Part shown: one piece after another, positions 19,303-28,050 of the stretch
Numbering within the stretch: position 1 is the stretch's first letter
How the letters are laid out: every line of letters begins with the position of its first letter
Origin: Actinomycetes bacterium
GTDB taxonomy: Bacteria; Actinomycetota; Acidimicrobiia; Acidimicrobiales; RAAP-2
DNA: 64,000 nucleotides
Direction of reading: 5' to 3'
Assembly: GCA_021779735.1 (NCBI GenBank)
Contig: JAJYAC010000001.1
Coordinates: 62,001 to 126,000, forward strand
Program-made: the position numbers and the translations under genes
Notes under the pieces: generated by a model
The model's database searches: none
What the model was told of the DNA's origin: nothing
Seen by the model: only the letters and a program-made list of their open reading frames with translations

Positions 19303-20847
19303 GTGGCAACAACCATGGACTCGCACGACGGGTCCACCCAAGATCAGCCGTTCCACATTGAACAGCACGGCATCGACTTCATCCCGGACTCCGAGCGCTG
19401 GGCCACCCCGCGCAACATCGGAGCCATGTGGGCCGGTACGTCGATCAACGTCGAGTACTTCGTCTACGGAGCGCTCCTCATGGCCTTTGGCTTCAGCTTC
19501 AAGACGGCGTTGAGTTTGATCATCATCGGTAACTTGTCGTTCTTCTTACTCGGGCTCGCCTCCCTGCAGGGACCCGAGGCCGGCACGACCGCCTTTACGA
19601 TCAGTCGCGCGGCCTTCGGCCTTCGCGGATCACGACTGGTGAGTTTCTTCAATTGGATCACGCAACTGGGCTTTGAGACCGAGGGCCTCATTCTCATTGT
19701 GGGTGCGGCGATCGTCTTGACCCAGATGGCCGGTGTGCACGTCTCGAGCCCACTCAAAGTGGTCTTTATCATCGTCGCGGCCGCGATCCAAGCCGTCCTT
19801 CCCTTCTTGGGTCACGCCACGATGGTGAAGGTCTTGCGCGCGCTGATTATTCCCTTCGGCGCCATCTTCATCCTGCTCGCGTTCTTTGACCTCAAGCACG
19901 GGTCCGCGAGCTTCAAGGGCTCGCCCTACGCGAACTGGGAGCTCTACACCGCGGGTCTCGCCTTCGTATTCGCGCTCTCAGGTCTGGGCTGGACTGAGTG
20001 CGGTAACGACTACACCCGCTACATCCCTCGCGACGCGAAGAAGGGCGCCATCGTGGGATGGATCTTCCTCGGCACCGCGGTGCCCGAGATCGTCCTCATG
20101 GTGCTTGGTGCGCTCACCTTCACATTCCTCGCCAAAGGCGGCGTCGTGCCCCAGAACCCGTTCTCTCTTTTGTACCAACAGCACTTCATCCCAACCTGGG
20201 TCGTGGTGGCGTTCTTGATCTTCTCAATCGTCCAGCTATTTGGCATCAACTCTCTCGACCTCTACTCCTCGGGCGTGTCGGTACAGGCCATGGGCATTCG
20301 TCTCAAGCGCTACCAGGCGGTCGTGATGGACAGCGTCATTGCCTGCCTCTTGACGATCTGGGCCATGTTCCAGGACTCATTTTTCCTCTACATGCAGGAG
20401 TTCGTCGGCGTCATCATCTTGTGGATCGCTCCCTGGTTTGGTATCTACATCACTGACTGGATCCTGCGCAAGTACCGCTACCACGCCCAAGAGCTCCAGC
20501 GCACCGACCGTGCGGGCCTGTACTTTGGTGGTGCCGGTGGCGTCAACTGGAACGCCATCGTGGCCTTCGTGGTCGGCGTCGTAACTGCGACGGTCTCCTT
20601 TTCCAAGGCGCCACCGCCCTCGAACTTCCCCTTCCACTGGATGACGCCGATCTCTAACCACTTCGGGTCGCTGTGCGCGGCCACGCCCGTCAAGGGCGTC
20701 TGCAGCGCCGGGTGGTATGGCGGCGCGGACTTCTCGGTGCCCACGGGTGTCATCGTCGCCGGACTGGTGTACTTCCTCTTGGACAAGGCCACCGGCTACG
20801 TCGCTCAACAGGTGACGCGTCAAGCCTCACTCGAGTCCTCGCACTGA
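19303..20847 (+). CDS. NCS1-family purine/cytosine permease
   Basis: 514 aa; PRNIGAMWAGTSINVEYFVYGALLM, about 12 TM segments; GGGAGG RBS. Confidence 0.9.
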   Translation: MATTMDSHDGSTQDQPFHIEQHGIDFIPDSERWATPRNIGAMWAGTSINVEYFVYGALLMAFGFSFKTALSLIIIGNLSFFLLGLASLQGPEAGTTAFTISRAAFGLRGSRLVSFFNWITQLGFETEGLILIVGAAIVLTQMAGVHVSSPLKVVFIIVAAAIQAVLPFLGHATMVKVLRALIIPFGAIFILLAFFDLKHGSASFKGSPYANWELYTAGLAFVFALSGLGWTECGNDYTRYIPRDAKKGAIVGWIFLGTAVPEIVLMVLGALTFTFLAKGGVVPQNPFSLLYQQHFIPTWVVVAFLIFSIVQLFGINSLDLYSSGVSVQAMGIRLKRYQAVVMDSVIACLLTIWAMFQDSFFLYMQEFVGVIILWIAPWFGIYITDWILRKYRYHAQELQRTDRAGLYFGGAGGVNWNAIVAFVVGVVTATVSFSKAPPPSNFPFHWMTPISNHFGSLCAATPVKGVCSAGWYGGADFSVPTGVIVAGLVYFLLDKATGYVAQQVTRQASLESSH

Positions 20848-20854
20848 CGACGGG

Positions 20855-20902
20855 ACCAAGCACGAAGCCCCCGGGTTCCTTCCCGGGGGCTTCGTGCTTG
20901 GT
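20855..20902. terminator. Bidirectional intrinsic terminator
   Basis: Perfect 21-bp arms ACCAAGCACGAAGCCCCCGGG / CCCGGGGGCTTCGTGCTTGGT with 6-nt loop between convergent genes. Confidence 0.88.
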
Positions 20903-20924
20903 GATCTCGCCTCGCGGCGAGCAC

Positions 20925-22253
20925 CTAGTGAGAGAGCAGCTTGATCAATCCAGCCGTGAGCGGAACGCTCGTCGCGGCACTGGACACCACGCACACCCGA
21001 GCGCCCACGGTGACGTCGCCGGGCACGATGATCACATGATCCTTCATGAACACCGTGGTGGCGTTGACGACGAACGTGACGAGTCCGCTGTGACTCGCGA
21101 CGGAAATCGAACTGGCCGACACCGCGGTGACAATCCCCCTCACGCTCGTAGCGTGCGAGGACTCGCCCGCGGAGATGATCACCAGTGCGGCGGTCGTCGG
21201 GCTCGTCGGTGAGGGAATGATCCGCACCTCAGCGCCCGCCGCGACGTTGGCGATCGTCGCCGCGCCACCCTTCATCGCGTAGGTGGTGGACGCGTCGAGA
21301 GCGAAGGTCAACGTCTGGGAGTCGTGGGTAATGACGATCTGGGTCGGCGAGACGGAGCTGACGACACCGTCGACGGGTCGCGGTGCCGACGCGTTCGCGA
21401 AGACGAAGATCTCACCCGCGGTGCTCGCGCTCGTCGCCGAGGCCACGATGCGCACACGTGACCCGGTGGTGACGTTGGCGAGCGTCGCGGACGCGCCATT
21501 GATCATCGCGTAGGTGGTGGACGCGTCGAGAGCAAAGGTCAACGTCTGGGAGTCATGGGTAATGACGATCTGGGTCGGCGAGATGGAGCTGACGACACCA
21601 TTGACACCATGGGCGTGGGACGACTCGCTCGTAAAGACGAAGACCGCCCCCGCCGTGGACGGGCTGGTCGCCAAGGACACGATGCGCACGTGGGCGCCGA
21701 CGATAACGGCGCCGATCGTGGCCGCGCCCGCCTTCGTGACGACGTTCGTCGTCGCCACGACGGCGAAGGTCAACGTCTGGCCGTCGTGGGTAATCACGAT
21801 CTGGGTCGGTGAGATGGAGCTGACGACACCGTCGACGGACTGTGTGAGAGCGGCGTTGGGCGCCTTCTCGAGTTCCACGACGCTCGCCGTGGGCGGCGTG
21901 GTGGCGCTCGAGCTGGACGTCGTGACTCTCACCTTCGAGCCCAAGACCACGGCGCTCGGCGGGATGGTGACACCGTTGACCACAAAGGCAGTGGATGCAG
22001 TCAGCGTGAAGCTCGCACTCTGGCCGTCATCGGTGATCGTGAGAAGTGTCGGCGACACGGCGGTGACGACGCCCGAGGTGCCGTGGGCGTCGTGCGCGCG
22101 GTGGGAGTGATGAGCGTGGCGCTCGCGGGAGCTTGGCGCGGCGCCGGCGACGCCGGCGCCGGCGGTCGCGAGGGTGAGCGCCCCGGCGCTAAACAACGCC
22201 ACGGCGGATAGACCGACGCGAGCGAACATTCGTGAGTGAGTGGTGCGGAACAT
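20925..22253 (-). CDS. Secreted DUF5666-like repeat protein 2
   Basis: Start at MFRTTHSRMFARVGLSAVALFSAG, CAGGAG RBS; about five repeats of GVVSSISPTQIVITHDxQTLTFALDASTTY... Confidence 0.78.
   Translation of the reverse strand: MFRTTHSRMFARVGLSAVALFSAGALTLATAGAGVAGAAPSSRERHAHHSHRAHDAHGTSGVVTAVSPTLLTITDDGQSASFTLTASTAFVVNGVTIPPSAVVLGSKVRVTTSSSSATTPPTASVVELEKAPNAALTQSVDGVVSSISPTQIVITHDGQTLTFAVVATTNVVTKAGAATIGAVIVGAHVRIVSLATSPSTAGAVFVFTSESSHAHGVNGVVSSISPTQIVITHDSQTLTFALDASTTYAMINGASATLANVTTGSRVRIVASATSASTAGEIFVFANASAPRPVDGVVSSVSPTQIVITHDSQTLTFALDASTTYAMKGGAATIANVAAGAEVRIIPSPTSPTTAALVIISAGESSHATSVRGIVTAVSASSISVASHSGLVTFVVNATTVFMKDHVIIVPGDVTVGARVCVVSSAATSVPLTAGLIKLLSH
21283..21830 (-). repeat. Near-identical 231-bp-period repeats within DUF5666-like gene 2
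   Basis: gtggtggacgcgtcgagagc(g/a)aaggtcaacgtctgggagtc(g/a)tgggtaatgacgatctgggtcggcgaga(c/t)ggagctgacgacacc at about 21283 and 21514, with a third partial copy near 21765. Confidence 0.85.
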
Positions 22254-22266
22254 GACGAACTCCTGA

Positions 22267-22377
22267 CTAGTTTCCGGTGACCGACAGCGCCGGTGCGACG
22301 AGGGTGAAGGTGACCACACCGACGCTCAGCAGCGCCGCCGTCGTGAGGCCCAGCCGTTTCATAATTCGCTGACGCAT
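22267..22377 (-). CDS. 36-aa signal-peptide-like small ORF (absent from the ORF track)
   Basis: MRQRIMKRLGLTTAALLSVGVVTFTLVAPALSVTGN*, preceded by AAGGAGAAATCTC-ATG; ends 13 nt before DUF5666-like protein 2. Confidence 0.6.
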   Translation of the reverse strand: MRQRIMKRLGLTTAALLSVGVVTFTLVAPALSVTGN

Positions 22378-22400
22378 GAGATTTCTCCTTCGTTGATCCT

Positions 22401-22436
22401 CACCATCTTGGGTGACGACTCTGGGAGGCACCTGTG
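22401..22436 (-). promoter_or_regulatory. Shared bipartite upstream module, copy 2
   Basis: + strand CACCAT-N15-TGGGAGGCACCTGTG. Confidence 0.5.
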
Positions 22437-22482
22437 GTTGGCGTCAGAGGGTCATAAGAGTGTGCGACGCGTACGAGTGGGT

Positions 22483-23124
22483 CTAGCCGACCCAGTCCTC
22501 GACAAGTTCTCCCTGATCGTTAGGGTGAAAAATCGGAATCGAGCCCAGTGCGTGCACGAGGGACGCGTCCGAGCCCAGGGATTGTTGCCACAGTGACGCT
22601 TCGGTGACCAACGTGCCAATGGCCACGACCTGCGCGTCGACGCGGCGAAGCAAGCGCAGGGCCGCACCCGTGGACGCGCCGGTCGAGATGACGTCATCGA
22701 CGATCGCGACGCGTCGACCCGCGACGTCGTGCACTCGCGCACGGTCGAACAAGAGGCGCTGGTCGGCGTCGGTCGTGATCGAGCGCACCGACTCCTTGAC
22801 GGCGTCGGCGAGATGAATCTTGGGCGTCTTGTGCAACACCACGTACTGATCGAGGCCTAGATGCCGGGTCACCTCGAGGGCGACCGGAATGCCCATCGTG
22901 GCCACCGTGGCAATGACGTCGATGTCGTGAGGCGCCAGTAGGGCCGCCAGTTCCTCGCCGGCACGCGATATGAACTCCACGCCCATGTCCACCGTGATGA
23001 GAAGGGCCAGAGAGAGGCTCTCACTGAGTGGGACGACGGGCAAGTCCACCCGCTGGGACCCTATGTTGACCGTGTACGCGCGCGAACCCACGGTGCTGGA
23101 GCATACTTTTTCAATGGACACCAC
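22483..23124 (-). CDS. Adenine-type phosphoribosyltransferase family protein
   Basis: RRVAIVDDVISTGASTGAALRLL PRPP-binding loop; true start may lie downstream of 23124 because that start overlaps the divergent gene. Confidence 0.8.
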   Translation of the reverse strand: MVSIEKVCSSTVGSRAYTVNIGSQRVDLPVVPLSESLSLALLITVDMGVEFISRAGEELAALLAPHDIDVIATVATMGIPVALEVTRHLGLDQYVVLHKTPKIHLADAVKESVRSITTDADQRLLFDRARVHDVAGRRVAIVDDVISTGASTGAALRLLRRVDAQVVAIGTLVTEASLWQQSLGSDASLVHALGSIPIFHPNDQGELVEDWVG

Positions 23125-23584
23125 TCCCGCCCCCCTCGATCGCGCCCGGGCGTCGCGAATGCTGAGCGTCGCCTACGACGAGGCCGTAACTGGCCTCTCT
23201 GAAGGGGGCATACCCATTGGCGCGGCCCTCTTTACTCGCGACGGTGAGTTGCTGGGCGCCGGACACAACCGCCGAGTCCAAAACGACGACGCGTCCACCC
23301 ACGCCGAGACCGACGCGTTTCGCCACGCGGGACGCCGTCGTGACTACCGCGACTGCGTGATGGTCACGACGCTCTCTCCCTGCTGGTACTGCTCGGGTCT
23401 CGTACGCCAGTTCAACATCGGCGCCGTCGTCATCGGCGAGGCCACCAACTTCCACGGTGGCCACGAGTGGCTCGAGGAGCTCGGCGTCGAGGTCGTCGTA
23501 CTCGACGATCCGGCCTGCACCGACCTGCTCGCGACGTTCATCGCCGAGCATCACGACCTCTGGTTTGAAGATATCGGCCTGTAG
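23114..23584 (+). CDS. Nucleoside/cytosine deaminase (CMP/dCMP deaminase fold)
   Basis: ATG 23114; THAETDAF and SPCWYC zinc-binding motifs. Confidence 0.9.
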   Translation: MDTTPAPLDRARASRMLSVAYDEAVTGLSEGGIPIGAALFTRDGELLGAGHNRRVQNDDASTHAETDAFRHAGRRRDYRDCVMVTTLSPCWYCSGLVRQFNIGAVVIGEATNFHGGHEWLEELGVEVVVLDDPACTDLLATFIAEHHDLWFEDIGL

Positions 23585-24220
23585 TTAGCGCACCGGCGGT
23601 CCGAAGAGCCGGTCCCCCGCGTCGCCGAGGCCGGGCACGATGTAACCCACCGCGTTGAGTGTCTCGTCGAGCGCCGCGGCCACGATGCGCACGTCGGGGT
23701 GGCGCGCGGTGAGGGCCTCCACGCCCGGGCGCGAGGCAATCAGGCACAAGACGGTGACCTGACCGGCGCCGCGCGAACGCAGCATGTCGATCACCTTGAT
23801 GAGCGATCCTCCCGTCGCCAGCATGGGATCACAGATCACCACGTGCGCACCCTCGAGCGAGTCGGGCAGACCGTCCAGGTAGACGTCGGGCTGAAGGGTC
23901 TCCTCGTTGCGGCGCAGTCCCACGAGGCAGAGCCGGTTGTGGGGCAGGACTTCTTGGACGGCCGGGCTCATCCCGAGCCCGGCGCGCAGAACGGGAACGA
24001 TCACGTACTCGGTGTCAATACGCTGCGCCGGCGCACCCTTTTGAACCGGCGTGTCGACTGTGGTGGGCGTGGTGGGCGTGTCACGGAACGCCTCGTAAGC
24101 CACGAAGCGCGAGATCTCGCGCGCCAGGCGCAAAAAGTCCGCGTTCGACGTGGACTCGTCGCGCAGCTGGCGCACCTTGTCGGCGACGAGGGGGTGGGTG
24201 AGAATCAGCGGAGCGGGCAC
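23585..24220 (-). CDS. upp: Uracil phosphoribosyltransferase
   Basis: 211 aa; VPVLRAGLGMSPAVQEVLP, CDPMLATGGSLIKVIDML, YIVPGLGDAGDRLFG. Confidence 0.95.
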   Translation of the reverse strand: MPAPLILTHPLVADKVRQLRDESTSNADFLRLAREISRFVAYEAFRDTPTTPTTVDTPVQKGAPAQRIDTEYVIVPVLRAGLGMSPAVQEVLPHNRLCLVGLRRNEETLQPDVYLDGLPDSLEGAHVVICDPMLATGGSLIKVIDMLRSRGAGQVTVLCLIASRPGVEALTARHPDVRIVAAALDETLNAVGYIVPGLGDAGDRLFGPPVR

Positions 24221-24280
24221 CCGCTCACCTTACGTCGTGACCCGGACGGGTCGCGGCGAGTGCCCCGTTACCATGGCCAC

Positions 24281-26116
24281 GTGCCCGCCTCCTCCGAGAC
24301 GACTGCGGCGCCCCCGTACGACCGCGACGTCGCCGTACCGCTCGGGGGCGTGCGCTCTAGCTATCCGGGACCCTCCGCGCACATTTCTCGTGACTCGTCA
24401 CTCGCGTGGTGGCGCCGGGTTCTGCCGGTGATTGGCTCGCATCGAGCCATCTTCTTCATCGGTATCGGTCTCTCGTTCGTCAGTCTCGTCCTCCAGACCC
24501 TCGTGCCCAACATGCTCAATGGAGCAATCAACCACGACCTTCTCCACGCCACCGGCGGTCTCACCCGCGACGTGGTGCGCATCACCATCGTCGGCGTCTT
24601 GGCGGGCGTGACGGGAATCGTCTCTCGCCACTACGTCTACCGCGTGGCCTACAACGTCGAAGCCGACCTGCGCTCGCTGATCTACGAGCACCTGTCGTGG
24701 CTCTCCTTTAGTTTCTACGACCGCGTCCAGTCCGGACAGCTCATCAGCCGGGCCAACAGCGACATTCGCAGCGTCCAGATGTACTCGACGTTCGCGCCGC
24801 TCATCGTCGTCCAGGCCCTCATCGGAGTCGTCGCGTTCGGCTTCATGCTCTCGATCAGCGCCCCCCTCGCCCTCATCGCCCTCGTGGTGATGCCGATCCT
24901 CTACGTCGTGGGACTGCGTATGCGGCGCGTCATGTTCCCAATTTCGTGGATTACCCAAGCGCGCTTGGCCGACGTCGCCACCATCGTCGACGAGAACGTC
25001 AACGGAGTGCGCGTCGTCAAGTCCTTCGCCCAAGAGGAGGCAGAAATCAACCGCCTCGCCGACGCGGCCGAGCGCGTGGCCTGGGCCTACATCAAAGACG
25101 CGCACTTGCGCGCGGTCTGGTCCCCTTGGGTACAGAACCTTCCCCAATTGGGGCTCACCCTCGTCTTATTCTTCGGTGGGCAGATGGTCATCGGCGGCCA
25201 CCTCGGCATCGGCGCAATTCTCGCCTTCAACGCCTATCTCATGATGCTCCAGGCGCCCTTCATGATGCTGGGTCAACTCGTCATGATGGGCCAGCGGGCC
25301 AAGGCGAGCGCCGAGCGCATTTTCGAGATCCTCGACGAGAATCCCGACGTCCATGAACGCCCCGGCGCGTTCGACCTGGAGATCCGAGGCGGCGCCATTG
25401 ACTTTGAGGGCGTGGACTTCACGTACGCCAACGGCTCAGTCGTGCTCGAGGGCTTCAGCGCGCGCGTCGACGCGGGTGAGACCGTGGCCATCGTCGGACG
25501 TACGGGTTCGGGCAAGTCGAGCGTCGCGAGGCTACTCACGCGCTTTTACGACGTCGGCGCGGGCGAGATCCGCATCGACGGCACCAACATTGCCGACGTG
25601 ACGCTGCACTCACTGCGAGAAGCGGTCGGCGTCGTACTCGATGAGCCCTTTCTCTTTTCGATCTCAATCTTCGAGAACATCGCCTACGGCCGGCCCGATG
25701 CGAGCCGCGACGACGTCATCGCGGCCGCGAGGGCCGCCTACGCCCACGAATTCATCGAGGAGCTGCCCGAGGGGTACGACACGGTCGTGGGTGAGCGCGG
25801 CTACACCCTCTCGGGCGGCCAGCGCCAGCGCATCGCCATCGCGCGCACCTTGCTCGTCAACCCTCCGATCCTCGTGCTCGACGACGCGACCAGTGCGATC
25901 GACGTCCACATCGAAGCCGAGATCTTCGCCGCGCTGCGCGCTCTGCTCGCCCAGCGCACCACCATCGTGATCGCCCACCGGATCTCGACGATCGCGCTGG
26001 CCAGCCGGGTGCTCGTGCTCGAGGGCGGGCGCGTCGTGGCTAGCGGCACCCACGAACAACTCCTCGCCACCTCGCCCCTCTACAGCGAGATCCTCGCCCG
26101 CTCCGAGGAGGCCTGA
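24281..26116 (+). CDS. ABC exporter subunit A (TMD-NBD)
   Basis: GTG 24281; Walker A GRTGSGKSS, LSGGQRQRIAIAR, VLDDATSAID. The upstream part of the raw ORF is antisense to upp. Confidence 0.9.
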   Translation: MPASSETTAAPPYDRDVAVPLGGVRSSYPGPSAHISRDSSLAWWRRVLPVIGSHRAIFFIGIGLSFVSLVLQTLVPNMLNGAINHDLLHATGGLTRDVVRITIVGVLAGVTGIVSRHYVYRVAYNVEADLRSLIYEHLSWLSFSFYDRVQSGQLISRANSDIRSVQMYSTFAPLIVVQALIGVVAFGFMLSISAPLALIALVVMPILYVVGLRMRRVMFPISWITQARLADVATIVDENVNGVRVVKSFAQEEAEINRLADAAERVAWAYIKDAHLRAVWSPWVQNLPQLGLTLVLFFGGQMVIGGHLGIGAILAFNAYLMMLQAPFMMLGQLVMMGQRAKASAERIFEILDENPDVHERPGAFDLEIRGGAIDFEGVDFTYANGSVVLEGFSARVDAGETVAIVGRTGSGKSSVARLLTRFYDVGAGEIRIDGTNIADVTLHSLREAVGVVLDEPFLFSISIFENIAYGRPDASRDDVIAAARAAYAHEFIEELPEGYDTVVGERGYTLSGGQRQRIAIARTLLVNPPILVLDDATSAIDVHIEAEIFAALRALLAQRTTIVIAHRISTIALASRVLVLEGGRVVASGTHEQLLATSPLYSEILARSEEA

Positions 26117-28050
26117 TGGCCTGGGGCGGCGGATTTGGCCACGGCGGGGGCGTCTTTGGCAGTCACTCCTCCACCTCATCTGGCCTTCCCTTTGGCGGCA
26201 TTCCCAGTGAACTGATGGACGAGGCCACGAAGCTTTTGGCCACCGAGCCGGCCCACGAGCCCTCGCACCTGCACTTCTCGCCGGTGGCGAGCGCCGCCGA
26301 GCGCCGCCCCCTCTCGCTGTGGCGTCTCGTGGGGGCTCATCGCGGTTACTTGGTCGCCGCGTCACTCCTCGTGATCATCTCCAGCGTCGTTCTTCAGGCG
26401 GGACCCAAACTCACCGAGTTCGCGGTCAACCACGGCATGCTGCCCGGTCACCACTCACTCAAAGTCATCGTCGTGTGCTCTCTTATCTACCTCGCGATCA
26501 CGCTCGCGAGCGTGCTCTTGCAACGACTTCAGACCGACGTCACGGGCGTGCTCGCATCGCGCGTGATGCGCGATCTGCGCGTGCGCGTCTTCACCCACTT
26601 CCAACGTCTCAGCCTCAGCTTCTTCACGGAGGAGAAGGCGGGCGTACTGATGAGCCGCATGACCAGTGACGTGGAGAACCTCCAGCAGCTCGTCCAAGAC
26701 GGCGTCGCCCAGTTCGCGCTCCAGGGACTCACCATGATCGTGATCACGGCGGTGCTCTTTTCCACCAACGTGGTGCTCGCGAGCTGGACCGTGCTGCTCG
26801 TCGTACCGGCGCTCGTGACCCTGTCCATCTGGTTCCACCAGGCCTCGGAGCGCGGCTACCTGACCAGTCGGGACCGCATCGCCAACGTGCTCGCGGACCT
26901 GTCCGAGACGCTCTACGGCGTGAGAGTCATCACGGCCCACAACCGCCAGCGACGCAACATCGTCAACCATCGCCACGTCGTGGGCGCCTACCGCGACGCG
27001 AATCTCTACACCGGGCGTGTCGCGGCGATCTACGGACCGTCAACCAACATGATCGGCATCGTGGGACAGGGCGTGCTGTTGGGAATCGGAGGGCGCATGG
27101 TGCTCGAACACCGCCTCAGCGTGGGTGCGCTGATCGCCTTCTTCTTGTACCTCAACCGCTTCTTTCAGCCCATTCAGCTGCTCGTCCAGCAGTACAACTC
27201 ACTCCAACAGGGCCGCTCGTCCATCACGCGCCTACGCGAGCTCCTGAGCGAAGAACCGGACGTCGCCGAGTCGCCCACGGCCCGCGTGCTCGCGCCGATC
27301 GAGGGGCGCATCACCTTCGAGAACGTGGGCTTTGGCTACGACCCCGCGCACCAAGTCCTCGCGGGCGTGAACCTCGAGATCGCCCCGGGCGAGTCGGTCG
27401 CCTTCGTGGGTCCCACCGGCGCGGGCAAGTCCACGCTCGCCAAGCTGGCGAACCGCTTCTACGACCCCACCACTGGCCGGGTCCTCATCGACGGGGTGGA
27501 CCTGCGCGACGTGACGCTCTCGTCGCTGCGCCGTCAGATCGGCGTCGTACCCCAAGAGCCCTTCCTCTTCGCCGGCACGATCCGTTCCAACGTGCGTTTC
27601 GGTCGCCCTGATGCGAGCGACGACGACGTCGCCGAAGCGCTCGCGGTCGTGGGCCTGGCCGACCTCGTCGCGCGGCTCCCCGAGGGAGTGGACACTCCCG
27701 TGCACGAACGCGGCCAGACGCTGAGCGCGGGCGAGCGCCAACTGCTGGCGCTCGCTAGGGCCTTTCTCGCGCGTCCGCGCGTCTTGATCCTCGATGAGGC
27801 GACGTCCTCTCTCGATCTCGCCAGTGAGACGGTCGTCGAGCGGGCCCTAGACGCCGTGCTCGAGGGTCGCAGCGCGATACTCATCGCCCACCGTCTCACC
27901 ACCGCCCAGCGCGCGGATCGCATCGTCGTGGTCGAACATGGACGCGTGAGCGACGTGGGCACGCCCGCGCAACTTCTCTCGCGCCCGGGCAGCTACCGCG
28001 ACATGTACGACGCGTGGCTCGCCGCAGGCGGGCGTGACGTGGTGGTTTAG
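26116..28050 (+). CDS. ABC exporter subunit B (TMD-NBD)
   Basis: TGATG overlap with subunit A; Walker A GPTGAGKST, LSAGERQLLALARAFL, LDEATSSLD. Confidence 0.92.
   Translation: MAWGGGFGHGGGVFGSHSSTSSGLPFGGIPSELMDEATKLLATEPAHEPSHLHFSPVASAAERRPLSLWRLVGAHRGYLVAASLLVIISSVVLQAGPKLTEFAVNHGMLPGHHSLKVIVVCSLIYLAITLASVLLQRLQTDVTGVLASRVMRDLRVRVFTHFQRLSLSFFTEEKAGVLMSRMTSDVENLQQLVQDGVAQFALQGLTMIVITAVLFSTNVVLASWTVLLVVPALVTLSIWFHQASERGYLTSRDRIANVLADLSETLYGVRVITAHNRQRRNIVNHRHVVGAYRDANLYTGRVAAIYGPSTNMIGIVGQGVLLGIGGRMVLEHRLSVGALIAFFLYLNRFFQPIQLLVQQYNSLQQGRSSITRLRELLSEEPDVAESPTARVLAPIEGRITFENVGFGYDPAHQVLAGVNLEIAPGESVAFVGPTGAGKSTLAKLANRFYDPTTGRVLIDGVDLRDVTLSSLRRQIGVVPQEPFLFAGTIRSNVRFGRPDASDDDVAEALAVVGLADLVARLPEGVDTPVHERGQTLSAGERQLLALARAFLARPRVLILDEATSSLDLASETVVERALDAVLEGRSAILIAHRLTTAQRADRIVVVEHGRVSDVGTPAQLLSRPGSYRDMYDAWLAAGGRDVVV

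Noticed and set aside
21283-21830. CRISPR-like direct repeats
   Set aside because: Repeats are in-frame coding repeats of about 77 aa within a DUF5666-like protein, not short repeats with unique spacers.
23699-24280. N-terminal extension of the ABC exporter ORF
   Set aside because: Antisense to upp; the real subunit begins near GTG 24281.
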